Assembly: GCA_950097015.1 (NCBI GenBank)
Contig: CATNEN010000029.1
Location: forward strand, 2,796,001-2,860,000
Length of the DNA stretch: 64,000 bases
Source: Macrostomum hystrix
Lineage: Eukaryota > Platyhelminthes > Macrostomidae
Reading direction: 5' to 3'
Shown in pieces: positions 62,143 through 64,000 of the stretch. The translations under genes were made by a program, and so were the position numbers. A model generated the notes under the pieces. It worked only from the letters and a program-made list of their open reading frames with translations. It was not told the DNA's origin and ran no database searches. Every line of letters starts with the position of its first letter. Within the stretch, counting starts at the first letter, position 1.

Positions 62143-62899
62143 CATTAGTCTTTGAAATTCTCTGTTTGAATATTTTTTCAAAGACCGACGCATTGTCATG
62201 GTTCACCGACTGCTGCCTTCCTTCCTACTGCTTCTGGACTATCGGTAAGTTGCTTCAGGCCAGCGAAAGAACCCGCATCAACATAACTCCTCATGGCCTC
62301 TTAATCTCTGCTTATTTTAGGAGCGATTGTTACGCTGCATACTTGTGACGCTCGTCATTACGGATACGACAAGTGAATGCTGCGTGATCCCATGCTGCGT
62401 GATCCCATGCTGGACAAGAGAATGCTGCGTGATCCTATGCTGCGTGATCCCATGCTGGACAAGCGAATGCTGCGTGATCCTATGCTGCGTGATCCTATGC
62501 TGGACTAGACGACAATCTGCTGAAATCAGTAACATCGGTGCGAGCAACTGTTAAATTGACAATTAAAACTCTCTTAGTGATTGAGTAAATTTGCTATTTT
62601 AAGTTGTAATTCACATAGACTCTCCAGTGACGGCTTTGATAAGCATTGTTGATCCCGCAGAGTCCGCGCCTCTATTGTTTTCGCTGTTCTCTCGTGATTC
62701 CCGAAAGCGAAGTCACACGCACAAAAACGCACTGTTGAAATATATAAGCCGAGAGGTCAAGCCTGCGACAGACTTGCAAATTTTTGTAGTCCTTAACTTT
62801 GTCTTTCTTTAACTAAAGATCTTTAAGCACAGCATAAGCATGATGCCATATCAAGGGAGCTTGTAGCCCTGTGGCTAGAGCTTCGGAATTCTGACCCAG
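62143..62899 (+). pseudogene. Broken inverted copy of the MLRDPMLD precursor gene
   Basis: Matches 28603-29675 on the opposite strand: 5' UTR, exon 1, intron with both splice sites, exon 2, 3' flank and SINE head. Exon 1 has an extra G before the donor (frameshift) and exon 2 has TGA where the first KR arginine codon was. The intron-internal start is also closed by TAA. The array differs: three 45-bp units reading MLRDPMLRDPMLD, joined by KR, instead of fifteen 30-bp units, again ending in MLD-stop. The 3' flank is about 99% identical to the live copy. Confidence 0.85.
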
Positions 62900-63373
62900 G
62901 ATTCTGAACTGGCTAAACAGCTTTATGAAGACGCTGTGCGAACTTGCTGGTCTTGCTGGCCAGAATCACACCAACCACTGCATCCGTGCAAGCGTGGTCA
63001 CATGTATACAAACCTGATTGAAGACGGCGTCAGTGTACCCCAGATTCAAGCTGTGACTGGCCATAAGCGAGCGGAAAGCGTCGAGCACTACAATAAAATA
63101 CTAAAGTTTTCAAAGAAAGTGGCGTTGTCTCGAACGATTAGTAGCCGCCTTTCGACAGCACCGTCTACGTCAGACATCTCTGTTCTTCCTGTAGCGCAGT
63201 CTTCTCCTGTGGTCGAAAGCTATACTGTGGTTGACCCGTCAACAACTGCGTCGCCCGCGATCGCAAACTGCAGTGTTGCAATTGGAGTTCCTTCCGCAGT
63301 ACCTAACATTTTCAGCAATTATAAGTTTGAAAACTGCACGATCAGCATAAACCAAGGGCACGGCAGCAACTGA
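62900..63373 (+). pseudogene. Tyrosine recombinase C-terminal fragment (Crypton-like), frameshifted
   Basis: In one frame: LCELAGLAG and NHCIRAS (the HxxR-type box). After a frameshift near 63000: NLIEDGVSVPQIQAVTGHKR followed by ESVEHYN, which carries the second His and the nucleophile Tyr. The tail is Ser/Thr/Pro-rich and ends FENCTISI, like the tail of animal Crypton-derived recombinases. Only the last catalytic part remains, starting where the inverted duplication ends. DIRS-type or other YR elements are alternatives. Confidence 0.7.
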
Positions 63374-64000
63374 CCATTGTGCTTTTTACTCACTGTGACT
63401 AAGCTGACAGTTTTTATTGTTTTTATTTCTATTTTCTATTGCGACAAAAATGGTTGCTAAGCTCGCATAGAGCTTCAATTTTCCATACATTTGTCATGCT
63501 AACGTTATACCCTAGATTCGACCATAGACAACAGCGGCGGGCGGGCTGCCGTTAGTTTCAACCTCGTTTCAACACGCGTAGGCTAACTACAACAAACGCT
63601 TTTGCGCGAGTTGTGCAATTTTATCCTGACAATTTATTTATGTCAAGCTCGGTCTTACCGCCTTGCTCGAATGGACATGGAATGGAATAGAAAGGAGGGA
63701 AAGTAAAAAACTGGCATCAAAACGCTTAATGAAATCTGTTAGAAATGAGTTCGCGCTGCATGGATTCAGCCTATTTTCAATAGCCGAAGATTAAAAAAAT
63801 GTGCGTCTTTTATTCAATGCAATAGTAATCTGCTTTGAGTTGAAACCAAAATCCCATTACTTGCAGTAGGTTTGTGTTGGATCAGTGCAGAGCAGAAAAG
63901 AGCAGAAATGCCTGTCCCGCATATGGCTGGATTAGCCATAAAGTAAAACTCATTTCTATGCACATGCATATAAAAGTTCAAATACTTATTGTCGTGTCGT
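63374..64000. other. Intergenic, no gene seen
   Basis: AT-rich; no recognised coding sequence, repeat or RNA gene. Confidence 0.4.

Noticed and set aside
62627-62812. 61-aa frame identical save one residue to one at 28690-28875
   Set aside because: It starts with GTG, not ATG, and lies in the duplicated 3' flank; high nucleotide identity explains it.

Overview
This is metazoan genomic DNA. It has spliced genes with GT-AG introns, a rhodopsin-like neuropeptide GPCR, a full sphingosine-1-phosphate lyase gene, a full arginyl-tRNA-protein transferase gene, tRNA-derived SINEs and a secreted peptide precursor. More than 25 different minisatellites fill introns and intergenic DNA. The GPCR type, the KR-punctuated non-amidated peptide precursor and the repeat load suggest a small invertebrate, perhaps a free-living flatworm or another lophotrochozoan, but the sequence does not fix the species.

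Layout. At 1.2-5.8 kb (+) is a two-exon neuropeptide-type GPCR. At 12.7-15.8 kb (-) is a four-exon coiled-coil protein, possibly related to CCDC81. At 18.1-21.4 kb (+) is five-exon ATE1, rebuilt end to end (495 aa). At 29.0-29.6 kb (-) is a two-exon proneuropeptide with a signal peptide and 15 perfect copies of KR-MLRDPMLD. At 30.3-36.95 kb is a 6.6 kb array of a 22-bp unit with higher-order structure. At 37.9-58.6 kb (-) is sphingosine-1-phosphate lyase, rebuilt as 14 exons and 543 aa; nearly every long intron holds its own private minisatellite. At 60.3-63.4 kb is a graveyard: LINE reverse-transcriptase and LINE C-terminal fragments, a decayed inverted copy of the lyase 3' end plus the peptide gene, and a frameshifted tyrosine-recombinase fragment.

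The best candidate for something undescribed is the MLRDPMLD precursor. Its splice signals, signal peptide, dibasic punctuation and stop codon directly after the last peptide all agree, and differences between repeat units are synonymous. A broken inverted copy about 33 kb away has a different unit (MLRDPMLRDPMLD), and a third degenerate scrap lies at 27.0 kb. A second notable item is a pair of dispersed elements (12.24 and 18.35 kb) with the same flanks and a 32-bp minisatellite core, ending in CTAG like a Helitron/Helentron-type non-autonomous element.

The genes do not form a functional cluster. ATE1 (N-end arginylation) and the lyase (sphingolipid breakdown) are housekeeping. The GPCR and the peptide precursor are both neuroendocrine, but nothing here shows that they are ligand and receptor. 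Splice sites were chosen by eye from consensus and reading-frame continuity.
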